Source: Paenibacillus gorillae (GTDB lineage Bacteria; Bacillota; Bacilli; Paenibacillales; Paenibacillaceae). From it: DNA of 64,000 nucleotides. The notes below the pieces were generated by a model. It did no database searches. It was not told the origin of the DNA and saw nothing but the letters and a program-made list of their open reading frames with translations. The stretch lies in NCBI RefSeq assembly GCF_000513275.1, contig NZ_CBVJ010000014.1, positions 42,961 to 106,960 of the forward strand. Reading direction: 5' to 3'. Position 1 is the stretch's first letter. Every line of letters starts with the position of its first letter. The position numbers and the translations under genes were made by a program. Shown here piece by piece: positions 1-9,722 of this stretch.

Positions 1-578
1 ATATGAATCATAGCACGGTCGTATCTGTACCATTGACGGGCTGGGGCTTTGATATGGGCTGGTTCTATTATCCTTTCGTCGTTATCATCATGTTCGCCGC
101 GAGCAACGCGGTCAACTTTACCGACGGACTGGATGGCCTGCTGTCGGGGACGAGCGCTATCGCCTTTGGCGCATTTACGCTCGTTGCGCTTCAGGCTTCG
201 GCGCATGAATCGGCGATTTTCTCCGCTGCAATGATTGGCGCAGTGCTCGGTTTTCTCGTCTTCAACGCCCATCCGGCGAAGGTGTTTATGGGGGATGCGG
301 GCTCGCTCGGTATAGGCGGAGGCATCGCTGCGGTTGCCATTCTTGCCAAAGCGGAGCTGCTGCTTATCGTCATCGGCGGCGTGTTCGTACTGGAGATGCT
401 GTCTGTAATCCTGCAAGTTGGCTCATTCAAGCTCCGCGGCAAGCGGATTTTCAAGATGAGTCCGATTCATCATCATTTCGAGCTGTCGGGCTGGTCCGAA
501 TGGCGGGTTGTATCTGTTTTTTGGACCGTTGGACTTTTATTCGCCCTTGTGGGACTGGCGCTCGCACGCGTATTCTAG
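1..578 (+). CDS. mraY: MraY, phospho-N-acetylmuramoyl-pentapeptide transferase (3' part, cut by window start)
   Basis: This integral membrane enzyme moves phospho-MurNAc-pentapeptide from UDP to undecaprenyl phosphate, making lipid I for peptidoglycan. Only the last 191 or so residues of a protein of about 320 are inside the window. The family landmarks are plain: NFTDGLDGL, the aspartate-rich Mg/substrate motif; [16 protein letters not shown]; and the histidine motif SPIHHHFEL near the end. Hydrophobic segments alternate with these loops as expected of a ten-helix transferase. It stands directly before murD and spoVE, the normal dcw order. The reading frame is open through the left edge, so the true start lies outside. 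Confidence 0.97.
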   Translation, partial: MNHSTVVSVPLTGWGFDMGWFYYPFVVIIMFAASNAVNFTDGLDGLLSGTSAIAFGAFTLVALQASAHESAIFSAAMIGAVLGFLVFNAHPAKVFMGDAGSLGIGGGIAAVAILAKAELLLIVIGGVFVLEMLSVILQVGSFKLRGKRIFKMSPIHHHFELSGWSEWRVVSVFWTVGLLFALVGLALARVF

Positions 579-600
579 CAGCAGCAACACACACATATGC

Positions 601-641
601 AGGACAACAAAATGCGAACATACATTTTGTTGTCCTTAATG
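601..641 (+). terminator. Hairpin after mraY
   Basis: A perfect 14-bp stem (601-614 with 623-636) with an 8-base loop is followed by a moderately T-rich stretch. It lies in the 150-base gap between mraY and murD and could be a terminator or attenuator inside the dcw cluster. The T tract is interrupted, so strength is uncertain. Confidence 0.5.
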
Positions 642-731
642 CTTTTTATTAGGTATCATCAATATGTAAATATGCAGAGGTTAAAGGTATGCATTTTAGC
701 TTTTCTACATACAAAAAGGAGCTGCTGAATT

Positions 732-2162
732 ATGAACCATCCGGAATCTTACCGGGGCCGCAAGGTGGTCGTACTGGGCCTAGCCAGAAGCGGCGTTAGT
801 GTTGCAAAGGTATTCCATGCCCTCGGAGCGGACGTTGTCGTCAACGATAAAAAAGAACGTGAATTATGTCCCGAAGCGGATGAACTGACTGCTTTGGGCA
901 TTTCTGTGCTATGCGGTTATCACCCGGACGATCTTGTCACGGAGCAAACGGCGCTGCTAGTCAAAAATCCGGGCATCCCTTATTCGGCCGATCCGATTCG
1001 CCGGGCGGAGGAGCTTGGCGTAGAAGTCGTGACCGAGGTAGAGGTCGCCTATTGGCTGTCGCCTGCGCCGATTATCGGTATTACCGGCTCTAACGGCAAG
1101 ACAACTACGACGACTTGGATCGGCGAGCTGCTTAAAGCTGCGGGTACAAATCCGATTATCGCCGGCAATATCGGTACACCGCTTTGTGAAGCGGCCCTCG
1201 TTGCAAGCGCCGAGGATTGGATCGTCGCTGAGCTTAGCAGCTTCCAATTGAAAGGGACGAGCGCTTTCCGTCCGAAAGTGGCGCTGCTGCTGAATATTGC
1301 GGAGACTCACCTGGATTATCATGGCGGCATGGAGGATTACGTAGCATCGAAAGAAAAGCTATTTGCCAATCAGAGCAGCGATGACGTTGCTGTGCTGAAC
1401 TGGGATGATCCTGTATGCCGGGGGATCGCTGCCCGCGTGAAGGGAAGCGTCCTGCCGTTCTCGTTATACGAGCGTCTGGAGCAAGGCGTTTGCGTAGAGC
1501 CGCCATTTGCGAAAAATGCAGACGCAGAGAGCGCTGCTGTCGCCAGAGAGATCGTATGGCGCCGGGAAGACGGCACAGAAACAGCTATTTTGCCCGTGGA
1601 TGAGCTTGGCATACCGGGCCGTCACAATGCAGCTAACGCCTTAGCGGCCATTGCTGCATGTCTGAGCGCAGGCTCAGACCCGCAAGCGCTTGCTGCCGCC
1701 CTGCGCGGCTTCAGGGGCGTAGAGCACCGTCTGGAGTACGCAGCCGAGGTGAATGGCGTGAAATACTACAACGACTCGAAAGCGACTAATCCGATCGCCA
1801 CTACGATGTCCGTTGGTTCGCTCAGCGCGCCAATTGTACTTATCGCGGGAGGACTCGACCGCGGCTCCGATTATATGGAGCTGCTGCCGTTGTTCCGCGA
1901 CCGGCTGAAAGGCCTCGTCGTCCTTGGCGAGACGAGAGCGAAGCTTGCGGCTGTTGCGGAGCTTGCGGGTTTAGAGAGTGTCCGAATGGTCGAACCTGTA
2001 GAGGACGCCGAGTCCACACTGCGGGAAGCCGTACGGCAAGCAGCCCTGCTTGCTGAGTTAGGTGATATCGTACTGTTGTCGCCTGCATGCGCAAGCTGGG
2101 ATATGTTTGAATCCTATGAGCAACGCGGGCGCATTTTTAAAGATTCGGCGCATACCTTGTAA
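732..2162 (+). CDS. murD: MurD, UDP-N-acetylmuramoyl-L-alanine:D-glutamate ligase
   Basis: This cytoplasmic ATP-dependent ligase adds D-glutamate to UDP-MurNAc-L-Ala. The 476-residue product has the usual three parts. An N-terminal Rossmann UDP-binding domain carries VVVLGLARSGVS at residues 12-23. The central ATPase domain has the Mur P-loop GITGSNGKTTTT at about 116-127. The C-terminal ligase domain has YNDSKATNP and a final SPACASWDMF. Length matches the family (about 450). AAAGGAG sits about ten bases before ATG 732. It follows mraY and precedes spoVE, as in Bacillus. Confidence 0.97.
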   Translation: MNHPESYRGRKVVVLGLARSGVSVAKVFHALGADVVVNDKKERELCPEADELTALGISVLCGYHPDDLVTEQTALLVKNPGIPYSADPIRRAEELGVEVVTEVEVAYWLSPAPIIGITGSNGKTTTTTWIGELLKAAGTNPIIAGNIGTPLCEAALVASAEDWIVAELSSFQLKGTSAFRPKVALLLNIAETHLDYHGGMEDYVASKEKLFANQSSDDVAVLNWDDPVCRGIAARVKGSVLPFSLYERLEQGVCVEPPFAKNADAESAAVAREIVWRREDGTETAILPVDELGIPGRHNAANALAAIAACLSAGSDPQALAAALRGFRGVEHRLEYAAEVNGVKYYNDSKATNPIATTMSVGSLSAPIVLIAGGLDRGSDYMELLPLFRDRLKGLVVLGETRAKLAAVAELAGLESVRMVEPVEDAESTLREAVRQAALLAELGDIVLLSPACASWDMFESYEQRGRIFKDSAHTL

Positions 2163-2208
2163 GTAGGGGGCTCGTCCCTACTTACGCAAGCTAAGAGGTG
2201 TGTTGAAT

Positions 2209-3306
2209 ATGGCCAAAGGCAGGTCCGCCCCGGACGTCTGGATGATAATCTCGATTGCGCTCATTCTCTCCATTGGATTGGTGATTGTATACAGCGCGAG
2301 CGCCGTCCTCGCTTTCCATGAGTTCGGTGATAAGTTCTACTATGTGAAGCGTCAATTTATCTTTGCTCTATTAGGCATAGGTGCTTTGATTTTTACGATG
2401 AACGCGAATTATCAAATTTGGAAAAAGTGGGGCAAACTCGCGCTGATCATCTGCTTCGTGCTGCTTGTCATCGTGCTCATACCCGGTATTGGCGTCGTAC
2501 GCGGCGGAGCGCGAAGCTGGCTCGGCATTAGCTCCTTCGGTATTCAGCCTTCGGAATTTATGAAGCTCGCGATGGTGCTGTTTCTGGCCAAATGGCTGGC
2601 GGAGAAGCAGCAGACGATTACGCTGTTCACGAGAGGACTGCTTCCGCCGCTTGGTTTGATGGGACTAGCCTTCGGGTTAATTATGCTACAGCCGGATCTT
2701 GGCTCGGGCGCTGTCATGGTCGGCGCTTCACTGCTGCTTATTTTTACAGCGGGGGCCCGAATTAGTCACCTGGGTTCACTAGCGCTAATTGGCGTTGTTG
2801 GGCTTGTGGGACTTATTATTGCTGAGCCGTATCGGCTGGACCGGATTACCGGTTTTTTGGACCCATGGTCGGATCCGCTTGGGAAGGGCTATCAAATTAT
2901 TCAATCCCTATATGCAATTGGACCAGGAGGACTGGTTGGACTGGGGCTTGGCATGAGCCGGCAAAAGTTTAGTTATCTCCCAGAGCCGCAAACCGACTTT
3001 ATTTTCTCCATCCTATCGGAGGAGCTTGGTTTTATCGGTGGTACGGCGTTAATTACGCTGTTCGCCATTCTCGTATGGCGGGGCATCCGGACAGCTATCG
3101 CTGCACCGGATACGTTCGGAAGCTTGCTGGCGGTCGGCATTACTGGCATCGTCGGCGTGCAGGTACTGATCAATATCGGCGTTGTTATCGGCGCGATGCC
3201 TGTAACGGGCATTACGCTTCCGTTAGTGAGCTACGGCGGTTCATCGCTGACGCTGCTGCTGACGGCGTTAGGCATTTTACTCAATATTTCACGCTATTCC
3301 AGATGA
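2209..3306 (+). CDS. spoVE: SpoVE/FtsW-type lipid II polymerase (SEDS family)
   Basis: This is a polytopic SEDS glycosyltransferase that polymerises lipid II during division or spore cortex synthesis, working with a class B penicillin-binding protein. About 365 residues, ten predicted membrane spans. The sequence follows Bacillus SpoVE closely: IQPSEFMKLAM, QPDLGSGAVM, the SRQKFSYLPEPQTDFIFSI loop and a final LVSYGGSSL. I chose ATG 2209 over the GTG at 2200, because AAGAGG at 2193-2198 is correctly spaced only for the ATG. Position between murD and murB fits SpoVE. FtsW cannot be separated by sequence alone. Confidence 0.93.
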   Translation: MAKGRSAPDVWMIISIALILSIGLVIVYSASAVLAFHEFGDKFYYVKRQFIFALLGIGALIFTMNANYQIWKKWGKLALIICFVLLVIVLIPGIGVVRGGARSWLGISSFGIQPSEFMKLAMVLFLAKWLAEKQQTITLFTRGLLPPLGLMGLAFGLIMLQPDLGSGAVMVGASLLLIFTAGARISHLGSLALIGVVGLVGLIIAEPYRLDRITGFLDPWSDPLGKGYQIIQSLYAIGPGGLVGLGLGMSRQKFSYLPEPQTDFIFSILSEELGFIGGTALITLFAILVWRGIRTAIAAPDTFGSLLAVGITGIVGVQVLINIGVVIGAMPVTGITLPLVSYGGSSLTLLLTALGILLNISRYSR

Positions 3307-3769
3307 AGCAATACGAAGCAATACACATCCATGGTCGACATAAGCCTCAATGGCAGATAAAATGGTAGAGTCTTGTTCATGCTTTATTCGATACGGATTG
3401 CGCAGATTTGCCGCCCTCAGGCGGCAGCGCATTCGGCTTGGGCGTTCATGACGCCCATTTTGTGTTTGTAACCGCAGACATCCTTTACGCATAATCGCAG
3501 CTCCGTGCTGCTGAAACTTATAGAGCCAATAATGTTGATCATGCTAGAATGAACGAAATGAAAAGGAATACCGCTTTCCGTGAGGGGAGCGAAGGGATGG
3601 GCTGCTGTCACACTCGGGCTGCGCTGGGCATAGGATACTCTATAAATCGTGACCATCACCCGTTCGGGACCGGTTACTGTATACGCAGCCCGTATTCGGC
3701 GGCTTTCTCACCGCAGAAGCGGCAGCGAAATCCATCCTTCATCAAGGAAGCATAAGGAGGTACGACCCT
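3307..3769 (+). other. Gene-free gap where murG is normally found
   Basis: These 463 bases separate spoVE from murB. I see no open frame resembling MurG: the N-terminal GGGTGGH motif and the UDP-GlcNAc-binding region are missing in all frames. Two short hairpins stand near 3410-3455, a GCCGCC/GGCGGC stem and a GGGCGT/ACGCCC stem. Short open frames on both strands have no recognisable product and poor start signals. The rightmost bases hold the murB ribosome site. Confidence 0.7.
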
Positions 3770-4675
3770 ATGAAAACATTTATAGCCGAGCTGGAAGAAG
3801 CCGGTCTGGGCCAACTGCTGTTCGACGAGCCGCTGGCCAAACATACAACGTGGAAAATCGGCGGTCCCGCCGATGTGATGCTGATCCCGGCAGAAAAAGA
3901 CGAACTCGTGTCGGCCATCCGATTGCTTCATAAGCATGGCATCCCGTGGACCTCTCTGGGCCGCGGCTCCAATATGCTGGTGAGCGACAAAGGAATTCGC
4001 GGCGTTGTCATTAAACCCCGTGACGGACTCGATTATGTGCGCTTTGATGGAAATCTTGTTCATGCTGGAGCAGGTTACTCCTTCATCAAGCTTGCCGTTA
4101 TGGCCAGCAAGGAAGGGCTTAGCGGACTGGAATTTGCAGGGGGCATTCCCGGCACGGTAGGCGGAGCCGTCTACATGAACGCAGGCGCGCACGGATCCGA
4201 TGTATCACGTATTTTTAGATCAGCTGAAGTTGTGACGGAAACAGGTGAAGTTATTCGTTACGAACGCGAGGAAATGCAGTTTGCCTATCGCCACTCTATT
4301 CTGCATGAGAAAAAAGGGCTGGTGCTCGAGGCGGCCTTTGAGCTTATCGAAGGAGACCGGCAGGCAATTTCTGCAGCGCTGGCAGAGCACAAGGAAAGAC
4401 GGCTGCGCACACAGCCTCTGCAATTGCCTTGCTGCGGCAGCGTTTTCCGCAATCCGACTGGCGATCACGCCGCGAGATTGATTGAAGCGGCCGGATTGAA
4501 AGGTGCTCGTTTTGGAGGCGCGGAAGTTTCGGAGCTGCATTCGAATTTCATCATCAATACCGGGCAAGCGACGGCTGAAGATGTTCTCACCCTCATGTCA
4601 CATATCCAAGTAACGATTCAGGACCGGTACGGCGTTTCGTTAATACCGGAAGTATTGGTGGTGGGTGAGCGGTAA
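3770..4675 (+). CDS. murB: MurB, UDP-N-acetylenolpyruvoylglucosamine reductase
   Basis: This FAD/NADPH-dependent cytoplasmic enzyme reduces the enolpyruvyl group made by MurA to give UDP-MurNAc. The 301-residue product has the family motifs in order: HTTWKIGGPAD (FAD domain), LGRGSNMLVSD, GLEFAGGIPGTVGGAVYMNAGAHG, the short linker and GSVFRNP (catalytic serine region of the Gram-positive short form), and a final GVSLIPEVLVVG. AAGGAGG lies eight bases before ATG 3770. It precedes murA by 15 bases, so the first two committed enzymes of UDP-MurNAc synthesis are translated together. Confidence 0.97.
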   Translation: MKTFIAELEEAGLGQLLFDEPLAKHTTWKIGGPADVMLIPAEKDELVSAIRLLHKHGIPWTSLGRGSNMLVSDKGIRGVVIKPRDGLDYVRFDGNLVHAGAGYSFIKLAVMASKEGLSGLEFAGGIPGTVGGAVYMNAGAHGSDVSRIFRSAEVVTETGEVIRYEREEMQFAYRHSILHEKKGLVLEAAFELIEGDRQAISAALAEHKERRLRTQPLQLPCCGSVFRNPTGDHAARLIEAAGLKGARFGGAEVSELHSNFIINTGQATAEDVLTLMSHIQVTIQDRYGVSLIPEVLVVGER

Positions 4676-4690
4676 TTCGGAGGTGATACA

Positions 4691-5968
4691 TTGGACAAAT
4701 TGGTGATTGAAGGCGGGAAACCACTCTCAGGATCCATTGTTATCCAAGGAGCGAAAAATGCCGCTTTGCCGATATTGGCAGCCAGTCTGCTGGCGGATGG
4801 CACAACGACGATTGATCATGTGCCTAAGCTGCTGGATATCGAGGTCATGCTTAACATTTTACGCGAATTAGGATGCCGCGCCGAGCATAGTGGGGATACG
4901 GTCGTATTAGATACGGAAGCCGCTCATACCTCTCATGTGCCGGAGTCGTTAATGGGACAGATGCGATCTTCTATTTTTTTAATGGGTCCATTGCTTGCAA
5001 GATTCGGAGAAGTTCAGGTATATCAACCCGGCGGCTGCGCAATTGGCGAACGGAAAATCGATCTTCATTTGCAAGGGCTTGAAGCGCTTGGCGCAGAGAT
5101 TGAGGAATTGGGCAATCGAATTATTTGCAGAGCGGATAAACTGTACGGTGCTGACATTCATTTGAGCTTCCCAAGCGTAGGAGCGACGGAGAACATTATG
5201 ATGGCTGCCGTGCTGGCTGAAGGAAGGACGACGATCAGCAACGCTGCGAGAGAGCCGGAAATTCAAGATTTGCAGCGTTTTCTGAACACGATGGGCGCGA
5301 AAATTATCGGGGCCGGCACAGATACGATTACGATCGAAGGGGTACAGTCGCTTAAGCCATGCCGGTATAAGGTTATTCCCGATCGAATCGTCGCCGGTAC
5401 GATCATGGTGGCCGCAGCGGCTACACGCGGTCAGGTAACGCTGCAAAACACGAATCCGGCGCATTTGACTTCCTTAATTCATGTGCTTCGGCGCGCAGGT
5501 GTTCAAATCGCCGTAGACGGTGATATAATTAAAGTCGGCAGTGCTTCAAGGCCGAAAGCGGTTGAACGGATCGTTACCTCTCCGTATCCTGCATTTCCGA
5601 CAGATCTTCAGTCTCAAGTTATGGTGCTGTTGACTCTTGCTGACGGCGTCAGCATCCTGAAGGAGACGATCTTTGAGGGCAGGCTGAAGCATGTCGACGA
5701 GTTGAACCGTATGGGCGCTGATATTCGGGTGGATCTCAATGCAGCGATTATTCGCGGTGTCCCCCGGTTGTATGGTGCCACCGTCGAAGCGACGGACTTG
5801 AGAGCAGGAGCTGCGCTTGTCATCGCAGGATTGGCTGCTAACGGCAAGACGGTCGTGGAGCAAGTTCATCATATCGACCGCGGCTATGACCGTATCGAGT
5901 CTATGCTATCCCGGCTTGGAGCAAGAATTACCCGGAATTCCCCGGTACCTAACAATCTTACGAACTAG
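4691..5968 (+). CDS. murA: MurA, UDP-N-acetylglucosamine 1-carboxyvinyltransferase
   Basis: This enzyme transfers enolpyruvate from PEP to UDP-GlcNAc, the first step of peptidoglycan precursor synthesis and the fosfomycin target. The 425-residue product has the Lys22-Asn23 pair in GAKNAAL and the catalytic cysteine Cys116 in QPGGCAIGERKIDLH. A cysteine here predicts fosfomycin sensitivity, unlike the Asp variant. The start is TTG 4691 with GGAGGTGA directly upstream at 4679-4686. Bacillus keeps its murA copies away from this cluster, so its presence beside murB is a lineage feature. A second murA elsewhere is common in Firmicutes. Confidence 0.96.
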   Translation: MDKLVIEGGKPLSGSIVIQGAKNAALPILAASLLADGTTTIDHVPKLLDIEVMLNILRELGCRAEHSGDTVVLDTEAAHTSHVPESLMGQMRSSIFLMGPLLARFGEVQVYQPGGCAIGERKIDLHLQGLEALGAEIEELGNRIICRADKLYGADIHLSFPSVGATENIMMAAVLAEGRTTISNAAREPEIQDLQRFLNTMGAKIIGAGTDTITIEGVQSLKPCRYKVIPDRIVAGTIMVAAAATRGQVTLQNTNPAHLTSLIHVLRRAGVQIAVDGDIIKVGSASRPKAVERIVTSPYPAFPTDLQSQVMVLLTLADGVSILKETIFEGRLKHVDELNRMGADIRVDLNAAIIRGVPRLYGATVEATDLRAGAALVIAGLAANGKTVVEQVHHIDRGYDRIESMLSRLGARITRNSPVPNNLTN

Positions 5969-6042
5969 TTTTCGAAACGATCATATACCGGATCCCGCCA
6001 AGTTGGGGGACCGGATGTTTTTATGGAAAGAAGGGACAAGCT

Positions 6043-6798
6043 GTGAGTGTTCAGATGCCTGTGCTGAAACAACCGGAACGCCCGAAAAAAGGCAGCCGAA
6101 AGCTGCTGTCTGTTCTTTTATTACTATTTGTGGTCATCTTGGCCGTCTTGTTCTTCAATTCTTCGATTAGCAAAATTTCTTCGATTGAAGTTGCCGGGGC
6201 CCAATATGCAACCGTTGCTGAAGTCGAGCAAGCGGCAGACATCGAAGTGGGCGAAGCGTTTTTCGGCGTTTCAAAGGAAAGAATTGAAAACCGGGTTCGC
6301 GCCTTGAAACCGATTGATGAGGTAGTCGTGGAGAAGCGTTTTCCAGGGGCTGTTAAAATTTCAGTTAAAGAGCATCCGGTTGTCGCGTTCGAGATTGGTA
6401 CGGAAGGAAACATGACCGCGATTATGTCCAACGGCACGAGCGTAACAGCAATCAGCAATGATGTGCTGCTGGACAAGCCTGTCCTTTCCGGCTGGGCGAA
6501 GGACGATCCGCTTCGAATGGATTTGACGAAGCAGCTGGGTAAAATTTCGGCCAAGCAGCTTTCCGATTTATCGGAGATTATTCCATACCCGTCCAAGGCG
6601 TATCCCGACCGGATCAAAATTTATACGAGAACCAAATTTGAGGTTGTAACGTCGATCTCCGTACTGGAAAGCAAAATCGAGGCATTGAATGCCGTCATCG
6701 AGACGCAGGAGCCAGGCAAGATTACGATGCTTTTAGCGGACACGTATGTTCCGTTTGATGGAAGCTCTGAGGAAAATATGGAAACGAATCAAAAATAG
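6043..6798 (+). CDS. divIB: DivIB/FtsQ, division septum membrane protein
   Basis: This bitopic membrane protein of the divisome bridges early and late proteins through partners FtsL and DivIC. It has 251 residues: a short basic cytoplasmic tail, one hydrophobic segment at about 22-40, then an extracellular POTRA domain (ISSIEVAGAQYATVAEVEQAA) and the FtsQ beta domain with KRFPGAVKISVKEHPVVAF. GTG 6043 is preceded by AGAAGGGA. It occupies the normal slot before ftsA; ylxW, ylxX and sbp of Bacillus are missing. The family is poorly conserved, so the call rests on domain layout plus position. Confidence 0.92.
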   Translation: MSVQMPVLKQPERPKKGSRKLLSVLLLLFVVILAVLFFNSSISKISSIEVAGAQYATVAEVEQAADIEVGEAFFGVSKERIENRVRALKPIDEVVVEKRFPGAVKISVKEHPVVAFEIGTEGNMTAIMSNGTSVTAISNDVLLDKPVLSGWAKDDPLRMDLTKQLGKISAKQLSDLSEIIPYPSKAYPDRIKIYTRTKFEVVTSISVLESKIEALNAVIETQEPGKITMLLADTYVPFDGSSEENMETNQK

Positions 6799-7039
6799 AC
6801 TACTCAATAGCTTCAAAGAATGGTAGAATTTTAATTGTCAATCATTTTAATGACAGACTTGACACCAATGGGATCGAGAGGCGCTATGAATGCGCTTTTC
6901 GGGCATTAAAATAAGAGTTATGAAAATTTTGTTGAAAAAAGAGGGAAAATATCAACTACGTTGAATATGTAGAAAGACGTTTAGGCCAGGCCATCTATTT
7001 GAGGCTAAATTTTATTTTTTGAAACGGAGGTGCCGCGGG

Positions 7040-8281
7040 TTGAGCAGCAACGACATCATCGTCAGTTTGGACATCGGTACATCCAAAGTTCGTGCTATTA
7101 TTGGCGAGATTAACAATGGAGCCATTAATATTATTGGAGTTGGATCTGCCGACTCGGAGGGTATTCGCAAAGGAGCAATTGTAGATATTGACCAAACCGT
7201 TCAATCGATACGCAATGCGGTAGAGCATGCGGAGCGAATGGTAGGCATTCAAATATCAGACGTTTATGTCGGCATTCAAGGCAATCATATTGGCTTGCAG
7301 ACAAATCGTGGCGTCGTTGCCGTATCCAATGAGGATCGTGAAATAGGCGAAGAAGATATCGAACGCGTCGTTCAGGCAGCTAAAGTGGTCGCGCTGCCAC
7401 CTGAGCGAGAGATTATTAATTTGGTTCCGAAGCAATTTTTGGTCGACGGACTTGAAGGCATTTCTGATCCGCGCGGCATGATCGGCGTACGCCTGGAAGT
7501 GGAAGCGACCGTTGTAACCGGTGCAAAAACGGCCATACATAATTTAATGAGATGCGTGGAAAAGGCCGGTCTGCGGATTAAAAGTGTCATTCTTATGTCG
7601 CTTGCATCGGGCGTCATGTCGCTGACGAAGGACGAGAAGACGATCGGTACGGTATTGACAGATATCGGTGCAGGATCGACGACGATTACGATCTATGAGC
7701 AGGGCGGACTTGCGGCTACTGCTACGTTGCCGATTGGCGGCGAATATGTGACGAACGACATTGCTTACGGTTTGCGGACGCAAACGGATCAAGCGGAGAA
7801 GATCAAACTGAAGTACGGCTGTGCATTTGTGAGCGATTCAGCTGAGGATGTGAAGTTCAAAGTGACTCGCATGGGCAGCAACCTGGAGAAGGAATTTTCC
7901 CAGGTCGATTTGGCGAGCATTATTGAACCGCGCATGCAGGAAATTTTCCAGCTGGTACGGCAGGAAGTTATCCGTCTCGGCTATGGCGATAAAGTGAACG
8001 GCTATGTTCTGACAGGCGGCTCGGTATCAATGCCAGGCACGCTTGCGCTGGCACAGGCCGAATTGGAATCTACCGTTCGCATCGCGTTGCCGGATTATAT
8101 CGGCGTTCGCGACCCGGCTTTCAGCAGCGGGGTAGGTATGATTCAATACGTCTCGAAATATATGGGAGCACGTGGATCAAGTACAGTGAAGAAAACGACT
8201 AAAAGCAAGACGGGTTCCACCGCTTCATCCAAACCCGGTATGTTCGAACGGATAAAAAGCATGTTTAACGAATTTATTTGA
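7040..8281 (+). CDS. ftsA: FtsA, actin-like divisome membrane anchor
   Basis: This ATP-binding actin homologue tethers FtsZ polymers to the membrane and recruits later division proteins. It has about 413 residues: IVSLDIGTSKVRAIIGE is the phosphate-1 motif, DIGAGSTTITIY phosphate-2, and GYVLTGGSVSMPG the adenosine motif. The SHS2 1C domain follows the first motif. The last residues (GMFERIKSMFNEFI) form the amphipathic membrane-targeting helix, after a low-complexity Thr/Ser/Lys linker. Start TTG 7040 is chosen because GGAGGTG at 7026-7032 suits it. The in-frame TTG at 7019 has no site. Ten bases separate it from the ftsZ ATG run. Confidence 0.97.
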   Translation: MSSNDIIVSLDIGTSKVRAIIGEINNGAINIIGVGSADSEGIRKGAIVDIDQTVQSIRNAVEHAERMVGIQISDVYVGIQGNHIGLQTNRGVVAVSNEDREIGEEDIERVVQAAKVVALPPEREIINLVPKQFLVDGLEGISDPRGMIGVRLEVEATVVTGAKTAIHNLMRCVEKAGLRIKSVILMSLASGVMSLTKDEKTIGTVLTDIGAGSTTITIYEQGGLAATATLPIGGEYVTNDIAYGLRTQTDQAEKIKLKYGCAFVSDSAEDVKFKVTRMGSNLEKEFSQVDLASIIEPRMQEIFQLVRQEVIRLGYGDKVNGYVLTGGSVSMPGTLALAQAELESTVRIALPDYIGVRDPAFSSGVGMIQYVSKYMGARGSSTVKKTTKSKTGSTASSKPGMFERIKSMFNEFI

Positions 8282-8296
8282 TCGGGGGAAATGATG

Positions 8297-9427
8297 ATGT
8301 TGGAGTTCGATTTGGATTTGGAGCAGCTTGCTCAGATCAAAGTAATAGGTGTTGGCGGCGGCGGAAGCAATGCCGTTAATCGAATGATTGAGAACGGCGT
8401 CAAAGGCGTCGAATTTATAACGGTTAATACAGATGCTCAAGCGCTGAATCTGGCAAAATCGGAGCATAAGCTGCAAATCGGCGATAAGCTGACTCGCGGC
8501 TTGGGCGCTGGTGCAAATCCGGAGGTTGGCAAGAAAGCGGCTGAAGAATCCCGTGAGCTTGTCATCAGCCAGCTGAAGGGCTCGGATATGGTGTTCGTAA
8601 CCGCTGGTATGGGCGGCGGCACCGGTACGGGCGCTGCGCCTGTTATCGCTGAAATCGCCCGCGAATGCGGTGCTTTGACCGTAGGTGTCGTGACTCGTCC
8701 GTTCACCTTCGAAGGCCGCAAGCGTTCCGCTCAAGCGGAGCTTGGCATTGAAGCGTTGAAGGAAAAAGTCGACACACTGATCGTTATTCCGAATGATCGC
8801 TTGCTTGAAATCGTCGATAAGAAAACCCCAATGCTGGAAGCATTCCGTGAAGCGGACAACGTGCTTCGCCAAGCTGTACAGGGTATTTCTGACTTGATTC
8901 AAGTTCCTGGTCTGATCAACCTCGACTTTGCCGACGTGAAGACAATCATGACGGAGCGCGGCTCCGCCTTGATGGGCATCGGTATCGCGACTGGTGAGAA
9001 CCGCGCAGCGGAAGCAGCGAAAAAAGCGATCATGAGCCCGCTCCTGGAAACGTCCATCGATGGTGCACGCGGCGTCATTATGAATATTACAGGCGGCAGC
9101 AACCTGTCCCTGTATGAAGTCAATGAAGCGGCTGAAATCGTCATTTCGGCTTCCGATCCGGAAGTGAATATGATCTTCGGTGCTATTATCGACGAAGAAT
9201 TGAAGGATGAGATCAAAGTAACGGTTATCGCAACCGGCTTTGAGCACAAGCCATCTGCGGCAGTCCGTCGTGCGGCTTCTCCGCAAGCGGAGCCAGAATC
9301 GCGTCAAGCAGGTGCACAGCCTTCGACTTCTTCTGCGAACAACGTAAAGCCATTTGGCTCGAATACTTCGAGCGATCAGCTTGAAATTCCAGCCTTCTTG
9401 CGCAATCGCCCTCGCAACGACCGCTAG
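8297..9427 (+). CDS. ftsZ: FtsZ, tubulin-like cell-division GTPase
   Basis: FtsZ polymerises at midcell to form the Z-ring scaffold. About 376 residues. The GTP-binding core shows [19 protein letters not shown], the tubulin signature [10 protein letters not shown] and the T7 loop [11 protein letters not shown] with its catalytic aspartate. A variable linker rich in Ser/Ala/Pro leads to the conserved C-terminal peptide EIPAFLRNR plus basic tail that binds FtsA, SepF and other partners. Three ATG codons run in tandem at 8291-8299. The third gives the Bacillus-like MLEF start with the best spacing from GGGGG at 8284. Confidence 0.98.
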   Translation: MLEFDLDLEQLAQIKVIGVGGGGSNAVNRMIENGVKGVEFITVNTDAQALNLAKSEHKLQIGDKLTRGLGAGANPEVGKKAAEESRELVISQLKGSDMVFVTAGMGGGTGTGAAPVIAEIARECGALTVGVVTRPFTFEGRKRSAQAELGIEALKEKVDTLIVIPNDRLLEIVDKKTPMLEAFREADNVLRQAVQGISDLIQVPGLINLDFADVKTIMTERGSALMGIGIATGENRAAEAAKKAIMSPLLETSIDGARGVIMNITGGSNLSLYEVNEAAEIVISASDPEVNMIFGAIIDEELKDEIKVTVIATGFEHKPSAAVRRAASPQAEPESRQAGAQPSTSSANNVKPFGSNTSSDQLEIPAFLRNRPRNDR

Positions 9428-9472
9428 GCAGAATTGAATTGTCTCATCCTGAGATGATTTCTACACTAAGAA

Positions 9473-9622
9473 TTAGACGTCTTGCCATCCATTTGTTGAA
9501 TGGATGGGAGACGTCTTTTTTTGTTTTGCATCGTTAGCTAGCGAGGGACGCAACGTCGCCATCGCATTAAACCTTGGATGAACATAAATTTCGCTAACAA
9601 CTGCCGAATTTTCCTTATTCAT
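9473..9622 (-). CDS. Possible 49-residue protein opposite the ftsZ terminator (doubtful)
   Basis: An ATG at 9622 (reverse strand) is preceded by a strong GGAGGTG eight bases away and opens a 49-codon frame that ends in TAA at 9473. I do not recognise the product. Its last dozen codons are read through the ftsZ terminator hairpin, which argues against a conserved protein. A short stretch, SEIYVHP, recalls GNAT acetyltransferases but is too short to weigh. Kept only because of the ribosome site. Confidence 0.3.
   Translation of the reverse strand: MNKENSAVVSEIYVHPRFNAMATLRPSLANDAKQKKTSPIHSTNGWQDV
9475..9522 (+). terminator. ftsZ terminator
   Basis: A long stem (AGACGTCT with AGACGTCT outside, CCATCCAT with ATGGATGG inside) is followed by seven T residues. 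It ends the dcw transcript 50 bases after ftsZ. Confidence 0.9.
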
Positions 9623-9722
9623 GTGCCATACACCTCCAATTAGCTCGATTCCGCCAAATAAGTACATCTCTATTAAGAAATAGAGTTCCTCCAGTATGAA
9701 CTTTCTTATCTTATGACTCACA

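Noticed and set aside
6840..6890. Possible promoter before ftsA (TTGACA near 6859)
   Set aside because: No -10 element at 16-18 bases; the best AT-rich hexamer is about 20 bases away, so it is not listed as a feature.
8225..9307. Open frame of 360 codons on the minus strand opposite ftsZ, and similar long minus frames at 19601-20737, 25043-26266 and 30796-31974
   Set aside because: All lie exactly opposite strongly conserved genes, lack ribosome sites, and give Cys/Arg/His-rich products typical of antisense shadows in GC-rich third-position genes.
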